Shown here one piece after another: positions 7,706 to 17,538 of a stretch of DNA of 64,000 nt. A program made the position numbers and the translations under genes. Position 1 is the first letter of the stretch; every line of letters starts with the position of its first letter. The stretch is from Aldehydirespirator sp965261105 (GTDB taxonomy: Bacteria; Actinomycetota; Acidimicrobiia; Acidimicrobiales; Aldehydirespiratoraceae): contig CBDHCM010000006.1 of assembly GCA_965261105.1 (NCBI GenBank), positions 248,001 through 312,000 on the forward strand, in the 5' to 3' direction. The notes beneath the pieces are model-generated. The model was not told where the DNA came from. It saw nothing but the letters and a program-made list of their open reading frames with translations, and did not search any database.

Positions 7706-9454
7706 ATGCTCGACACGCTGATCACCGGCGGCACGCTGGTCGACGGCACCGGCGCGCCGGCGCGCCAAGCCGACATCGGCGTCAACGACAGCCGCATAGT
7801 GGCCGTGGCCGACCCCGGCGACCTCGCCGGCACCACAACCGCACACATGATCGACGCCGAGGGCCTCATCGTGTGCCCCGGCTTCATCGATCCCCACACC
7901 CATTACGACGCCCAGATCTTCTGGGACCCCAGGGCCACCCCGTCGAACCTGTTCGGCGTCACCACCGTGATCGGCGGCAACTGCGGCTTCACCCTCGCCC
8001 CCCTCGGCCACCCCGCAGACGGCGAGTACCTCAAGCGCATGATGGTGAAGGTGGAGGGCATGGAGCTGGCCGCCCTGGAGCAGGGCGTGCCGTGGGACTG
8101 GGAGAGCTTCGCCGACTACCTGCGGGCGGTCGAGAGCCGGGGCGTGGGCGTGAACGCCGGCTTCCTGGTGGGGCACTGCGCCCTGCGCCGGGCGGTAATG
8201 CGCGACGACGCCGTCGGCCACGAGGCCAACGACGACCAGATCGCCCTGATGCGGGCCCTGCTGGCCGAGTCGCTGGCCGCGGGCGGGCTCGGCTTCTCCA
8301 CCGGCCGCAGCTACACCCACAACGACTGGGACGATCAGCCCGTGCCCAGCCGCTGGGCCTCCGAGCAGGAGGTGCTGGAGCTGTGCCGGGAGACGGCCAC
8401 CCACCCCGGCACCACCCTGGAGTGGGTGGCCGACGGCTGCATGAAGGGCTTCAGCGACGACGAGGTCGACCTGATGACCCGCATGTCGCTGCAGGCCCAG
8501 CGCCCGCTGAACTGGAACGTGCTCACCATCGACTCGGCCCGCCCCGACGACTACCGCAACCAGATAGCGGCCTGCGAGCGGGCCGCCGAGGCCGGGGCCA
8601 TCGTGATCGCGCTCACCATGCCGATCCTGGTGGAAATGAACATGAACCTGGGCAGCTTCTGCGCGCTGCACATGCTGCCCGGCTGGCCCGACACGTTCGG
8701 CCTGCCCGTACACGAGCGCATGGAGGCCCTGAGCCGCCCCGAGACCCTCATCGCCCTCGAGAACAATGCGGCCAGCCCCGACGCCGGCGTGTTCAGCCGC
8801 CTCACCGGCTGGTCCGACTACCGCATCGGCGACACCTTCTCGGCCGCCAACGAGGGCCTCAAGGGCCGCCGGGTGGGCGACATCGCCAGGGAGCGGGGCC
8901 GGCGGGACTTCTTCTGCCTGGTGGACGTCTGCCTGGCCGACGATCTGCGCACCGTGCTGTGGCCGGCCCCCACCGACGACGACCCGGAGAGCTGGCGGCT
9001 GCGGGCCGAGGCCTGGGAGCATCCGGCGGTGATGATCGGCGGCAGCGACGCCGGCGCCCATCTCGACCGCATGGCCGGCGCCTGCTACCCCACCGCCTGG
9101 ATCGACGACTGCCTGCGGGGCCGGCAGCTCACCACCCTCGAGAACGCCGTCCGCCATCTGACCGAGGCCCCCGCCCGGCTGTTCGGCCTCAAGGGCCGGG
9201 GCCGCATCGCCGAGGGCTGCTTCGCCGACATCGTGCTGTTCGATCCCGACGAGGTGGGCGCCACCGAGCCCCAGCTGGTGGCCGACCTGCCCGGCGACGG
9301 CAAGCGCCTGTGGTCCGACGCCACCGGGGTGCGGCGGGTGATGGTCAACGGCACAACCACCGTGGTCGACGGCGAGGCCACCGAGGCGCTGCCGGGCACG
9401 GTGCTGCGCTCGGGACGCCACACCGCCACAGTCCCGGTGGGAGCGCCCGCGTAG
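7706..9454 (+). CDS. N-acyl-D-amino-acid deacylase / D-aminoacylase-type amidohydrolase
   Basis: 582 residues from ATG 7706 (MLDTLITGGTLVDGTGAPA). The metal-binding GFIDPHTHYDAQIFWDP near residue 65, GVTTVIGGNCGFTLAP near 88, VGHCALRR near 155, STGRSYTHNDW near 197 and GGSDAGAHLDRM near 447 are typical of the Amidohydro_3 group that includes D-aminoacylases and N-acyl-D-aspartate/glutamate deacylases. Such enzymes hydrolyse N-acyl-D-amino acids in the cytoplasm. Length is slightly above the usual 480-530. The gene is followed by a 27-bp repeat tract and acetyl-CoA synthetase on the same strand; acetate released by deacylation could feed that enzyme (inference). Confidence 0.85.
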   Translation: MLDTLITGGTLVDGTGAPARQADIGVNDSRIVAVADPGDLAGTTTAHMIDAEGLIVCPGFIDPHTHYDAQIFWDPRATPSNLFGVTTVIGGNCGFTLAPLGHPADGEYLKRMMVKVEGMELAALEQGVPWDWESFADYLRAVESRGVGVNAGFLVGHCALRRAVMRDDAVGHEANDDQIALMRALLAESLAAGGLGFSTGRSYTHNDWDDQPVPSRWASEQEVLELCRETATHPGTTLEWVADGCMKGFSDDEVDLMTRMSLQAQRPLNWNVLTIDSARPDDYRNQIAACERAAEAGAIVIALTMPILVEMNMNLGSFCALHMLPGWPDTFGLPVHERMEALSRPETLIALENNAASPDAGVFSRLTGWSDYRIGDTFSAANEGLKGRRVGDIARERGRRDFFCLVDVCLADDLRTVLWPAPTDDDPESWRLRAEAWEHPAVMIGGSDAGAHLDRMAGACYPTAWIDDCLRGRQLTTLENAVRHLTEAPARLFGLKGRGRIAEGCFADIVLFDPDEVGATEPQLVADLPGDGKRLWSDATGVRRVMVNGTTTVVDGEATEALPGTVLRSGRHTATVPVGAPA

Positions 9455-9473
9455 TCGCGCAACCAGCAAAGCC

Positions 9474-9634
9474 AAGCATCAGGGCCGAAGCCAAGCAGCC
9501 AAGCAACAGGGCCGAAGCCAAGCAGCCAAGCAACAGGGCCGAAGCCAAGCAGCCAAGCAACAGGGCCGAAGCCAAAGCAGCCAAGCAACAGGGCCGAAGC
9601 CAAAGCAACGCCAAGCATCAGGGCCGAAGCAACT
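9474..9634. repeat. 27-bp tandem repeat between amidohydrolase and acsA
   Basis: About six copies of GGGCCGAAGCCAAGCAGCCA-type units (period 27, later 28 with one extra A) fill the gap up to the ribosome site AGGAGG of the next gene. No stable ORF with its own start is needed to explain it; the tract is a minisatellite in the intergenic region. Confidence 0.85.
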
Positions 9635-9646
9635 AGGAGGACCGCC

Positions 9647-11641
<1,995 letters not shown>

Positions 11642-11668
11642 CCGTCCCCCCGCCACGCCGCCCAGCCC

Positions 11669-11782
11669 GTTCTTGGGGACATTTTGGCCCCTGGAGGGCC
11701 ATTAGTCGCACCAATTTCGTGTCAGCGGGTTCTGGGGAGTGTTTTGGCCCCTGGAGGGCCATTAGTCGCACCAATTTCGTGA
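11669..11782. repeat. 60-bp direct repeat, two copies, leader of the HAD gene
   Basis: Copies at 11669-11722 and 11729-11782 share the inverted repeat GGCCCCTGGAGGGCC followed by ATTAGTCGCACCAATTTCGT. The second copy leads into GAGGAGCGGACGGTGAG just before the start of the next gene. Its last part (CACCAATTTCGT, GAGGAGC, GACGGTGAG) matches the leader repeat at 39679-39901. Confidence 0.8.
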
Positions 11783-11803
11783 GGAGCGGACGGTGAGGCG
11801 GCC

Positions 11804-12301
11804 ATGACCACCCCGCCCAACTGGCACTTTCGCGACGGCGCGCCCGCCGGCGGGCCGCTGGTGATCTTCGACCTCGACGGCGTGATCTCCGACGCGTCGC
11901 ACCGCCAGCACTTCCTGCGGGGCGCCCGCATGGACTACCGGGGCTTCTTCACCGCTGCGGGCCTCGACCCGCCGTATGAGACCGGCCAGGCGCTGGCCGG
12001 GTCGGTGGCCGACGACCACGCCGTGGCCATCCTCACTGCCCGCCCCAACTATGTGGTCGACATGACCCGCAGTTGGCTGGCCGCCAACGAGGTCCGCCAC
12101 GACCTGCTGATCCTGCGCCCGAGGCGCGGGCGGGGCAGCCACGGCCCCTCCGCGGACTACAAGCGCCACGAGCTGTACCGCCTGCGGGCCGCCGGCTACG
12201 AGGTCGCCTTCGCCATCGACGACGACGAGCGAATCATCGAGATGTACCGCGCCGAGGACGTCTTAGCCCTCTACGTCCATTCCGGCTACTACGAGCGGTA
12301 A
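11804..12301 (+). CDS. HAD-superfamily phosphatase domain protein (polynucleotide 3'-phosphatase-like)
   Basis: 165 residues. HAD motif I is IFDLDGVISDASHRQHF with the nucleophile Asp23 and acid/base Asp25; motif II is AILTARPN near residue 76; a KRHEL lysine near 119 and AIDDDERIIEMY near 136 supply motifs III and IV. The short capless layout and the SDASHR sequence after motif I resemble the phosphatase domain of polynucleotide kinase/phosphatases and related small HAD enzymes. No kinase domain is attached. Substrate is unknown. The last 32 bp of the gene are copied downstream (12340-12378). Confidence 0.7.
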   Translation: MTTPPNWHFRDGAPAGGPLVIFDLDGVISDASHRQHFLRGARMDYRGFFTAAGLDPPYETGQALAGSVADDHAVAILTARPNYVVDMTRSWLAANEVRHDLLILRPRRGRGSHGPSADYKRHELYRLRAAGYEVAFAIDDDERIIEMYRAEDVLALYVHSGYYER

Positions 12302-12378
12302 CGCCGACGACGAGCAGCAGGCCTTTGACGCAGCCACCGCCCTCTACGTCCATTCCGGCTACTACGAGCGGTAACGCC
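12267..12378. repeat. 39-bp direct repeat duplicating the 3' end of the HAD gene
   Basis: 12267-12305, which includes the last codons LYVHSGYYER and the TAA, is repeated exactly at 12340-12378 (period 73). The downstream copy is non-functional. It is one of several duplications in this window that sit on a gene edge. Confidence 0.9.
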
Positions 12379-12512
12379 CCGGCCCCGGCCCGGCGCCCGG
12401 TGCCCGACAACCGGGCGGGGAGGGAACACGCGACGGCCCTCGGTGCGTTCATGTCGGGCGGACCGTAGGTTTGGAGAGCGACCCGAGGCAGCGGACGCGG
12501 AGGTGACGGACC

Positions 12513-13379
12513 ATGTTCAACACGGCCAAGACGTTCATGCTGCTGGCTCTGCTCGGCGGCCTGTGCGTGGTGATCGGGGGTGCGATCGGCCAGCAGGGCG
12601 GCTTGGTGCTCGGCCTGATCTTCGCCCTGGTGCTGACCGGGGGCTCCTACTGGTTCAGCGCCAAGCTGGCCATCGCCTCGGCTCGGGCCAAGCCGGTGAG
12701 CGCGGCCGAGATGCCCGAGTACCACGCGATCATGGCCGACCTGTGCGCCCGGGCGAACATGCCCATGCCGAAGCTGTACATGACGCCCAACCCGCAGCCC
12801 AACGCCTTCGCCACCGGCCGCAACCCCAAGAACGCGGCGGTGTGCATCACCGCGGGGCTCACCCAGGCGATGGGCTGGGACGAGATCCGGGGCGTGCTGG
12901 CCCATGAGCTGGCCCACATCCGCAACCGCGACATCCTGATCGGCTCGGTGGCCGCGGCCATCGGCATGGCGGTGACGTTCGTGGCCCACATGGCCATGTT
13001 CGCGGCGATCTTCGCGGGCGGGCGCGACGACCGCAACGGCAACCCGCTCGGTCAGTTGATGCTCGCCGTCCTGGCCCCGATAGCGGCCGCGATGATCCAG
13101 GCCGCCATCAGCCGCAGCCGCGAGTTCCAGGCCGACGCGTCGGCGGCCAAGCTGATCGGCGACGGCCGTCCCCTGGCCCGGGCGCTGGGGCGTCTGGAGA
13201 CCTACTCGCAGCGGATCCCGTCGGGCGTGAACCCGAGCCAGGCGTCGAGCTACATCATCGACCCGCTCAAGGCCCAGGCCCGCGGCGGCGGTGGCAGGGG
13301 AGGCTTCGGCAAGATGTTCTCCACCCACCCGCCCACCGCCGAGCGCATCCGCCGCCTCGAGTCCCGCGACTGGCAGTAA
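12513..13379 (+). CDS. htpX: membrane zinc metalloprotease HtpX (M48)
   Basis: 288 residues. Two N-terminal hydrophobic segments (about 6-24 and 28-48) precede the M48 catalytic motif LAHELAHIRNRD near residue 130, whose two histidines and glutamate bind zinc and water; SRSREFQADASAAKL near 200 gives the third zinc ligand (Glu). A second hydrophobic pair lies at about 145-200. HtpX degrades misfolded membrane proteins with its active site facing the cytoplasm. Length and order are typical. The downstream gene is convergent and unrelated. Confidence 0.93.
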   Translation: MFNTAKTFMLLALLGGLCVVIGGAIGQQGGLVLGLIFALVLTGGSYWFSAKLAIASARAKPVSAAEMPEYHAIMADLCARANMPMPKLYMTPNPQPNAFATGRNPKNAAVCITAGLTQAMGWDEIRGVLAHELAHIRNRDILIGSVAAAIGMAVTFVAHMAMFAAIFAGGRDDRNGNPLGQLMLAVLAPIAAAMIQAAISRSREFQADASAAKLIGDGRPLARALGRLETYSQRIPSGVNPSQASSYIIDPLKAQARGGGGRGGFGKMFSTHPPTAERIRRLESRDWQ

Positions 13380-13408
13380 CCGCCACCTCCCCCCGAGGGA
13401 GACAGCGA

Positions 13409-13717
13409 TCAGGGGCGGTCGAGGATGTCGTGGGTGCCGCAGCGGCGCCAGATGACGTGTCGCTGACCCGGGACGATCTCGTCGCCCCACGAGAACGTCG
13501 CCCTGCCGTCCGGCGCCCAGGCCATCTCGAACACACCTGGCGCGCCCTTCACGCCCTTGACTCGCAGACCGGGACGAAGCGAACTGCGTCGCCCCGCCTC
13601 CATTTCCCGGAGGTCCGCGATGAAGTCGTCTCGGGCGGCCTTCAGACGAACTCGCTGAGCCTCCGAGAGGCGGCTCCAGTCTCGGCGGAAGCGGCCGGAC
13701 CGGTCATACGTGGGCAT
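13409..13717 (-). CDS. RelE/ParE-like small protein (candidate toxin)
   Basis: 102 residues starting MPTYDRSGRFRRDWSRLSEAQR. A basic N-terminal helix pair is followed by a beta-rich half, GVFEMAWAPDGRATFSWGDE and HVIWRRCGTHDILDRP, the pattern of small actinobacterial proteins related to the RelE/ParE fold (two helices, then a four-stranded sheet with basic residues). If it is a toxin it should act on ribosome-bound mRNA or gyrase. The gene lies 34 bp downstream of the 13752-14534 gene on the same strand, which could encode its antitoxin, although that protein is unusually long. Activity is not shown by the sequence. Confidence 0.5.
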   Translation of the reverse strand: MPTYDRSGRFRRDWSRLSEAQRVRLKAARDDFIADLREMEAGRRSSLRPGLRVKGVKGAPGVFEMAWAPDGRATFSWGDEIVPGQRHVIWRRCGTHDILDRP

Positions 13718-13751
13718 GTCGGCCCCTCAGATGCCGGCATTCACCGACTAG

Positions 13752-14534
13752 TCACACGCAACGAGGTTCGAGTTCGTAGGCCAGGTCTGCTGCAAGCATC
13801 TCCGCGCCACTCAGGTAGCGGACGCATCGGCCCGCGGCGATGTCGGCGTCCGGGTCGGGCTCGTCGTCGCCGAAGTGCTCTGCCGCCAGGGCTCTTTCCT
13901 TGGCGACCTTCTCCTCTAGGTCGGGGAACAGGCCGCTGAGCGCGGCGACGAACTCGTCGGAGCCCTCGCAGCGGATGTGCAGCCGCTTCATGTAGTCGAC
14001 CAGGTCCTCGAAGTGGGCGTCGGGGTCGTCGAACCAGGCCTCGTCGGGCTCGCCGAGCACAACGGGGTCCGCGATCTTCGCGAGGTTCGCCGCGACAAGC
14101 TCAGCGGTGCTTCGGTAGCGGACGAATGGGCCCCCGGCGATTTCGGCGTCCGGGCCGGACCCGTCGTCGCCGAAGTCCACCTCTTCGCCGGCTCTGACTC
14201 GGGCGACCTTCTCCTCTAGGTCGGGGAACAGGCCGCTGAGCGCGGCGACGAACTCGTCGGAGCCCTCGCAGCGGATGTGCAGCCGCTTCATGTAGTCGAC
14301 CACGTCCTCGAAGTGGGCGTCGGGGTCGTCGAACCAGGCCTCGTCGGGCTCGCCCAGCCACTCGTCCCCATCCCCGGCCCGGGTCGGGCCGGTCGTTGAC
14401 CCCGGCCGGCCCGGCCTTACGGGGACGGGTTCGGTGCCACCCACAGGTGCCACGCTATCTCGGACGCGGTCGATGGTCGAGACGACGGACGCTTGTGGAC
14501 CCTGCGGCGAGCCATGCGCGGATTCAAAGTTCAT
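13752..14534 (-). CDS. hypothetical protein with internal 100-residue duplication
   Basis: 260 residues from ATG 14534 (a GTG three codons upstream is possible). Two ~100-residue units each begin LGEPDEAWFDDPDAHFED, continue VDYMKRLHIRCEGSDEF and VAALSGLFPDLEEKVA, and end FVRYRSTAELVAANLA or CVRYLSGAEMLAADLA. The two units are 300 bp apart and identical over long stretches at DNA level (13902-14057 versus 14202-14357), so the duplication is recent or homogenised. The protein is strongly acidic. I do not recognise the family. Its position directly upstream of the RelE/ParE-like gene in the same direction suggests an antitoxin or partner role (inference). Confidence 0.65.
   Translation of the reverse strand: MNFESAHGSPQGPQASVVSTIDRVRDSVAPVGGTEPVPVRPGRPGSTTGPTRAGDGDEWLGEPDEAWFDDPDAHFEDVVDYMKRLHIRCEGSDEFVAALSGLFPDLEEKVARVRAGEEVDFGDDGSGPDAEIAGGPFVRYRSTAELVAANLAKIADPVVLGEPDEAWFDDPDAHFEDLVDYMKRLHIRCEGSDEFVAALSGLFPDLEEKVAKERALAAEHFGDDEPDPDADIAAGRCVRYLSGAEMLAADLAYELEPRCV
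13902..14357. repeat. 300-bp tandem duplication inside the acidic hypothetical gene
   Basis: Segments 13902-14057 and 14202-14357 are almost identical at an offset of exactly 300 bp. The period is a multiple of three, so the frame is preserved. Confidence 0.95.
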
Positions 14535-14725
14535 GACCTGCACTGTAGATGACTTGAAATAATTTGCAATTATCTCATCACAAGAGAAATGGCGAAAGCA
14601 CCACCGCGGTTGTCTTGGCAGGAGACGGCCCGCAGCATGGCACCCGTCGCCGCGCCCACGGACTCGATTGGACCTACCATCCCCACCAACCCCACCAACA
14701 CCAACACCACTTCAGCGCGTGGACA
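14535..14725. other. AT-rich intergenic stretch
   Basis: Contains CTTGAAATAATTTGCAATTATC around 14551-14573, a local AT-rich island in a GC-rich genome that could carry the promoter of the acidic hypothetical gene. No gene seen. Confidence 0.4.
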
Positions 14726-15214
14726 CTAGTCCCGGAAGTTGACGTATTGGAGGGGCAGGTCGAAGTCGTCTTCCTTGAGCGCCGCGATCACGGCTTGGAG
14801 GTCGTCGCGCTTCTTGGACTGCACCCGCAGCTGGTCGCCCTGGGTGGACGACTGCACGCCCTTGATGCCTAGGTTCTTGATGAGCTTGTTGAGTTCCCGG
14901 GACCGGTCCGACGAGATGCCGGCCCGCAGCGCGGCCACCTGGCGCACCGTGGCCCCGGCGGCCTCCTCGACCTTGCCGTAGTCGAGGGCCTTGAGCGACA
15001 CCTTGCGCCGCACCAGCTTCTCCTCCAGCACCTGGCGGGCTGCGGCCAGCCGGTCCTCGGTGGAGGAGTTGAGGGTGATGGTGTCGTCGCCCAGCACTAT
15101 CGAGGTCCCGGTGTTGCGGAAGTCGTATCGGGTGCTCACCTCCCGAGCCGCTTGGTCCGCGGCGTTGCGGACTTCCTGCATGTCGAGTCGGCTGACTATG
15201 TCGAAGGTGGGCAT
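14726..15214 (-). CDS. yajQ: YajQ-family nucleotide-binding protein
   Basis: 162 residues, full length for the family. It starts MPTFDIVSRLDMQEVRNA and contains REVSTRYDFRNTGTSI, LEEKLVRRKVSLKALDYG and the C-terminal GIKGVQSSTQGDQLRVQSKK, all typical of YajQ/DUF520. The protein has two ferredoxin-like domains; in several bacteria it binds cyclic di-GMP and in others ATP/GTP or RNA. No catalytic residues are known. It stands alone, divergent from the tRNA-Tyr gene. Confidence 0.95.
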   Translation of the reverse strand: MPTFDIVSRLDMQEVRNAADQAAREVSTRYDFRNTGTSIVLGDDTITLNSSTEDRLAAARQVLEEKLVRRKVSLKALDYGKVEEAAGATVRQVAALRAGISSDRSRELNKLIKNLGIKGVQSSTQGDQLRVQSKKRDDLQAVIAALKEDDFDLPLQYVNFRD

Positions 15215-15279
15215 GGGGTTCTAGTCCGGGGGGCGGGGGCTGCAATGGTCGGGGGCGATGGTATCGTGCCCGCCGTTCT

Positions 15280-15361
15280 GGGTCGGTGCCCGAGCGGCCA
15301 AAGGGAACGGGCTGTAAACCCGTCGGCTTAGCCTACGGAGGTTCGAATCCTCCCCGGCCCA
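15280..15361 (+). tRNA. tRNA-Tyr (GUA)
   Basis: 82 nt class II tRNA. The acceptor stem GGGTCGG (15280-15286) pairs with CCGGCCC (15354-15360), with A as discriminator. The anticodon loop CTGTAAA carries GTA, a long variable arm is formed by CGGCTTAGCCTACG, and the T arm is GGAGGTTCGAATCCTCC. CCA is not encoded. Its 3' 41 nt are duplicated 85 bp downstream. Confidence 0.95.
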
Positions 15362-15490
15362 CAGGATTCTCCTAGCGAATATCCGGCCTTCGGGTCGGCC
15401 GATTTCGTCGGCTTAGCCTACGGAGGTTCGAATCCTCCCCGGCCCACAGTATTCGTCTAGCGAATATCCGGCCTTCGGGTCGGCCAATTT
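15321..15490. repeat. 85-bp tandem duplication of the tRNA-Tyr 3' half plus terminator
   Basis: 15321-15405 and 15406-15490 are near-identical. Each copy holds the tRNA anticodon 3' side, variable arm, T arm and acceptor 3' strand, followed by the UUCG hairpin. The second copy lacks the 5' half and cannot fold as a tRNA. A duplicated tRNA 3' end is what site-specific integration leaves, but 85 bp of spacing also fits simple tandem duplication. Confidence 0.9.
15383..15398 (+). terminator. UUCG-tetraloop hairpin terminator of tRNA-Tyr
   Basis: CCGGCC-TTCG-GGTCGG forms a 6-bp stem (one G-T pair) with the very stable UUCG loop, 22 bp after the tRNA. A second copy lies at 15468-15483 as part of the 85-bp duplication. 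Confidence 0.65.
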
Positions 15491-15631
15491 CGGTTGTGCC
15501 GGGGGTCGCGGCGGTGTTGTGGGGGTTCCGATTGTTCGGCTGACGCGGTTCGGCGGCAGCGCGACAGCGCGGGCCGGTGTCGCGACGGCGCGACTGTTGC
15601 TTGGGCGCGCCGGGGCCGACGGCCCATACGT

Positions 15632-15709
15632 ATATCAACAAATGGTGACATCCCCGATATATCAACAAATGGTGACATCCCCGAAATGTCAGCAAATGGT
15701 GATATACCG
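15632..15709 (+). promoter_or_regulatory. three HipB-type operators with 27-bp spacing
   Basis: TATCA-ACAAATGG-TGACA occurs at 15634 and 15661, and TGTCA-GCAAATGG-TGATA at 15688. The half-sites give the palindrome TATCA-N8-TGATA, which resembles the E. coli HipB operator TATCC-N8-GGATA. The 27-bp spacing puts successive sites on nearly the same face of DNA relative to about 2.6 turns. They end 40 bp before hipB, so autoregulation is expected. Confidence 0.75.
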
Positions 15710-15748
15710 TGTGTGTCATCAGACAACGACATGAGGAGGGGCGTGGTC

Positions 15749-16039
15749 ATGCATCCCAACGCAGAGAGGTCCCGCCGCAGCAACATCACCCGCCCATATG
15801 AGCTGGCGGCCGCGCTGCGGGCTATGCGAGGCCGGCAGGGGCTGACGCAGGCAGCGCTCGCTGAGCGTGCCGGGATCAGCCGCCAATGGGTCTGCGACGC
15901 AGAGAACAACAAACTCCCCGGCGGCGTCACGATGCTGTGCCGGCTCGTCTTCGAGCTCGGTCACACTATCGAGTTGGTGCCCGCCCCCGACGAGGGCTTC
16001 GACCTCGACGCTCACCTCCAAGAGGTGACAGCGCAATGA
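15749..16039 (+). CDS. hipB: HipB-like XRE antitoxin/repressor
   Basis: 96 residues from ATG 15749, chosen because GAGGAGGGG lies 7 bp upstream; an in-frame ATG at 15731 has no ribosome site. A helix-turn-helix of the Cro/CI type spans about residues 18-72: ELAAALRAMRGRQGLTQAAL, AERAGISRQWVCDAENNK, then VTMLCRLVFELGHTI. The tail EGFDLDAHLQEV is acidic. It should bind the three operators upstream and repress the operon. The stop codon overlaps the hipA start (ATGA at 16036), the usual hipBA coupling. Confidence 0.88.
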   Translation: MHPNAERSRRSNITRPYELAAALRAMRGRQGLTQAALAERAGISRQWVCDAENNKLPGGVTMLCRLVFELGHTIELVPAPDEGFDLDAHLQEVTAQ

Positions 16040-16900
16040 TCCTCGACGTGCTCATCGGGGGGCGCCTCGCCGGCCGGTTGCGCGGTGACTCGCCCGGGTC
16101 CTTGCCCCCATGACGCGCTGATGGAGCACATCACGCTGAGCACCGCCGCCCGCATGGGCATCACCGCCGCCCGCACCGCGGTGATCTCCAACGACGACGT
16201 GGAAGCCATAGTGGTGCAGCGCTACGACCGGGCGCCCACACCCGAAGGCGGGCTGGCCCGCGTCCACCAAGAGGATCTCTGCCAGGCGCTCGGATGCAGC
16301 CCCGACGCCAAGTACCAGTTCCAGGGCGGCCCCACACCGGCGTCGATAGCGGCGCTGCTGCGCTCGGTCGACACTCCGGGCAGCACACAGATGGTGGAGC
16401 AGTTCCGGGACATGCTGGCGTTCCAGTGGTTGATCGTCGGCACCGAAGGGCACTCCAAGAACTACGGGCTGTTGCTGAGCGGCAGAGCGAGACGCGCCGC
16501 GCCGCTCTATGACGCATGCACATGGCTGCCGTACCGGGGCAGAACCAAGATCAACAACCTGCGACTCGGGCTCAAGATGGGCAGCGATTACAGGATCAGC
16601 AGCGCGGACCGGTCCAGCGCGTTGGGCCGCACCGCGAACAACCTCGGCCTGGACCCGGCAGCGACAGCAGAGAGGTTCCAACAGATTGCGGCTTCCATGC
16701 CCGACGCGCTGTCGGCGGTGGCAGAGTCGCTGCCTCCGACAACACGCGAGATGCCGATCGTCGCGAACTATCTGATCGATCAGCGCAGCCGAGTCTCCAT
16801 CTGCGAGCGAGTGGCATCACAGGCGGTCAACCGATTCCGCTCCGAACGAGCCACGACACGCTCGAACCCCGCCACTGCCGACACACGCTCGGGCGGCTAG
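16036..16900 (+). pseudogene. hipA: hipA kinase toxin, internally deleted and frameshifted
   Basis: The HipA start MILDVLIGGRLAGRLRGD begins at 16036 but stops at 16113 after 25 codons. The rest resumes in another frame from about 16110 with LMEHITLSTAARMGI, a mid-C-domain sequence. So most of the N-terminal domain and the first part of the kinase domain, roughly 130-150 residues in a normal ~430-residue HipA, are missing. The kept part has QDLCQALG-type and VGTEGHSKNYGLLL blocks; in HipA the latter is TDGHAKN with a catalytic Asp, here replaced by Glu. PLYDACTWLPY retains the metal-binding Asp. Toxin activity is almost certainly lost. Whether the 16085 frame is still translated as a 260-residue protein is unknown. 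Confidence 0.8.
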
Positions 16901-17394
16901 CCGAGCATCCGCTGCATCACGACGACGTCGAGCCAGCCGCCGAACTTGCGGCCCACTTCCCGTTCGGTGCCCACGACCTCGAACCCGACCGCCTGGTGCA
17001 GCCTGATCGACGCCTCGTGCCCGCCGGCGATGCGGGCCATCATGGTGTGGAAGCCCCGGGCCTCGGCCACGCGCACCATCTCCTGCATCAGCCGCCGGCC
17101 CACCCCCCGGCCTCGCACCGACTCGTCCACATACACGCTGGACTCCACCGAGGTCCGGTAGGCGGCCCGTGGCCGGTACTCGCTGAGCGAGGCGAAGCCG
17201 GCCACCTCGCCGCCGACTTCGGCCACCACCACCCCCAGGGCGCCCTCCCGGTCGCGCAGCCACGCCTGCTGTTCTGCCAACGACCGGGGCACGAGGTCGA
17301 ATGTGTGGGTGGTGTGCCCCACCTCGTGGTTGTAGATGCGGCGGACGGCCTCGGCGTCGGCCGCGGCGGCCGGCCGGATCACCACATCGTCCAT
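16897..17394 (-). CDS. GNAT N-acetyltransferase (phosphinothricin acetyltransferase-like)
   Basis: 165 residues. MDDVVIRPAAAADAEAVRRI opens the GNAT fold; VESSVYVDESVRGRGVGRRL near residue 88 is motif A with the acetyl-CoA pyrophosphate loop RGRGVG, and HEASIRLHQAVGFEVVGTER near 125 is motif B. The IYNHEVGHTTHTFD segment and length match the PAT/MnaT group that acetylates phosphinothricin, methionine sulfoximine or related amino acids. The gene overlaps the end of the hipA remnant by four bases (convergent). Its start codon region is copied twice upstream in a 28-bp repeat. Confidence 0.85.
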   Translation of the reverse strand: MDDVVIRPAAAADAEAVRRIYNHEVGHTTHTFDLVPRSLAEQQAWLRDREGALGVVVAEVGGEVAGFASLSEYRPRAAYRTSVESSVYVDESVRGRGVGRRLMQEMVRVAEARGFHTMMARIAGGHEASIRLHQAVGFEVVGTEREVGRKFGGWLDVVVMQRMLG

Positions 17395-17538
17395 CCCCCG
17401 AGGCTACGGGCCCGCCCGTGTCTACGCCCGACGGCGCGGCTTCCCGCTAGTCCATCCCCCGAGGCTGCGGGCCCGCCCAAGCTCAGGGATCGGGCCGGCG
17501 GCCAGTACGGTCCATGCCCCGAGGCTGCGGGCCCGCCC
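17390..17538. repeat. 28-bp repeat carrying the GNAT start codon region, three copies
   Basis: TCCATCCCCCGAGGCT followed by CGGGCCCGCCC occurs at 17390, 17451 and 17511 (period about 60). The first copy contains the start codon of the GNAT gene on the reverse strand; the others are non-coding. Confidence 0.85.

Noticed and set aside
7544..9475. Long reverse-strand frame upstream of msrA
   Set aside because: Antisense to the well-supported amidohydrolase; the GC-rich complement gives open frames. The msrA start is at 7543.
15406..15446. Second tRNA-Tyr
   Set aside because: Only the 3' half is present; no 5' acceptor strand, D arm or anticodon.
16085..16900. Intact HipA toxin
   Set aside because: It lacks the N-terminal domain and ATP-loop segment, and the HipA start lies in another frame 25 codons long.
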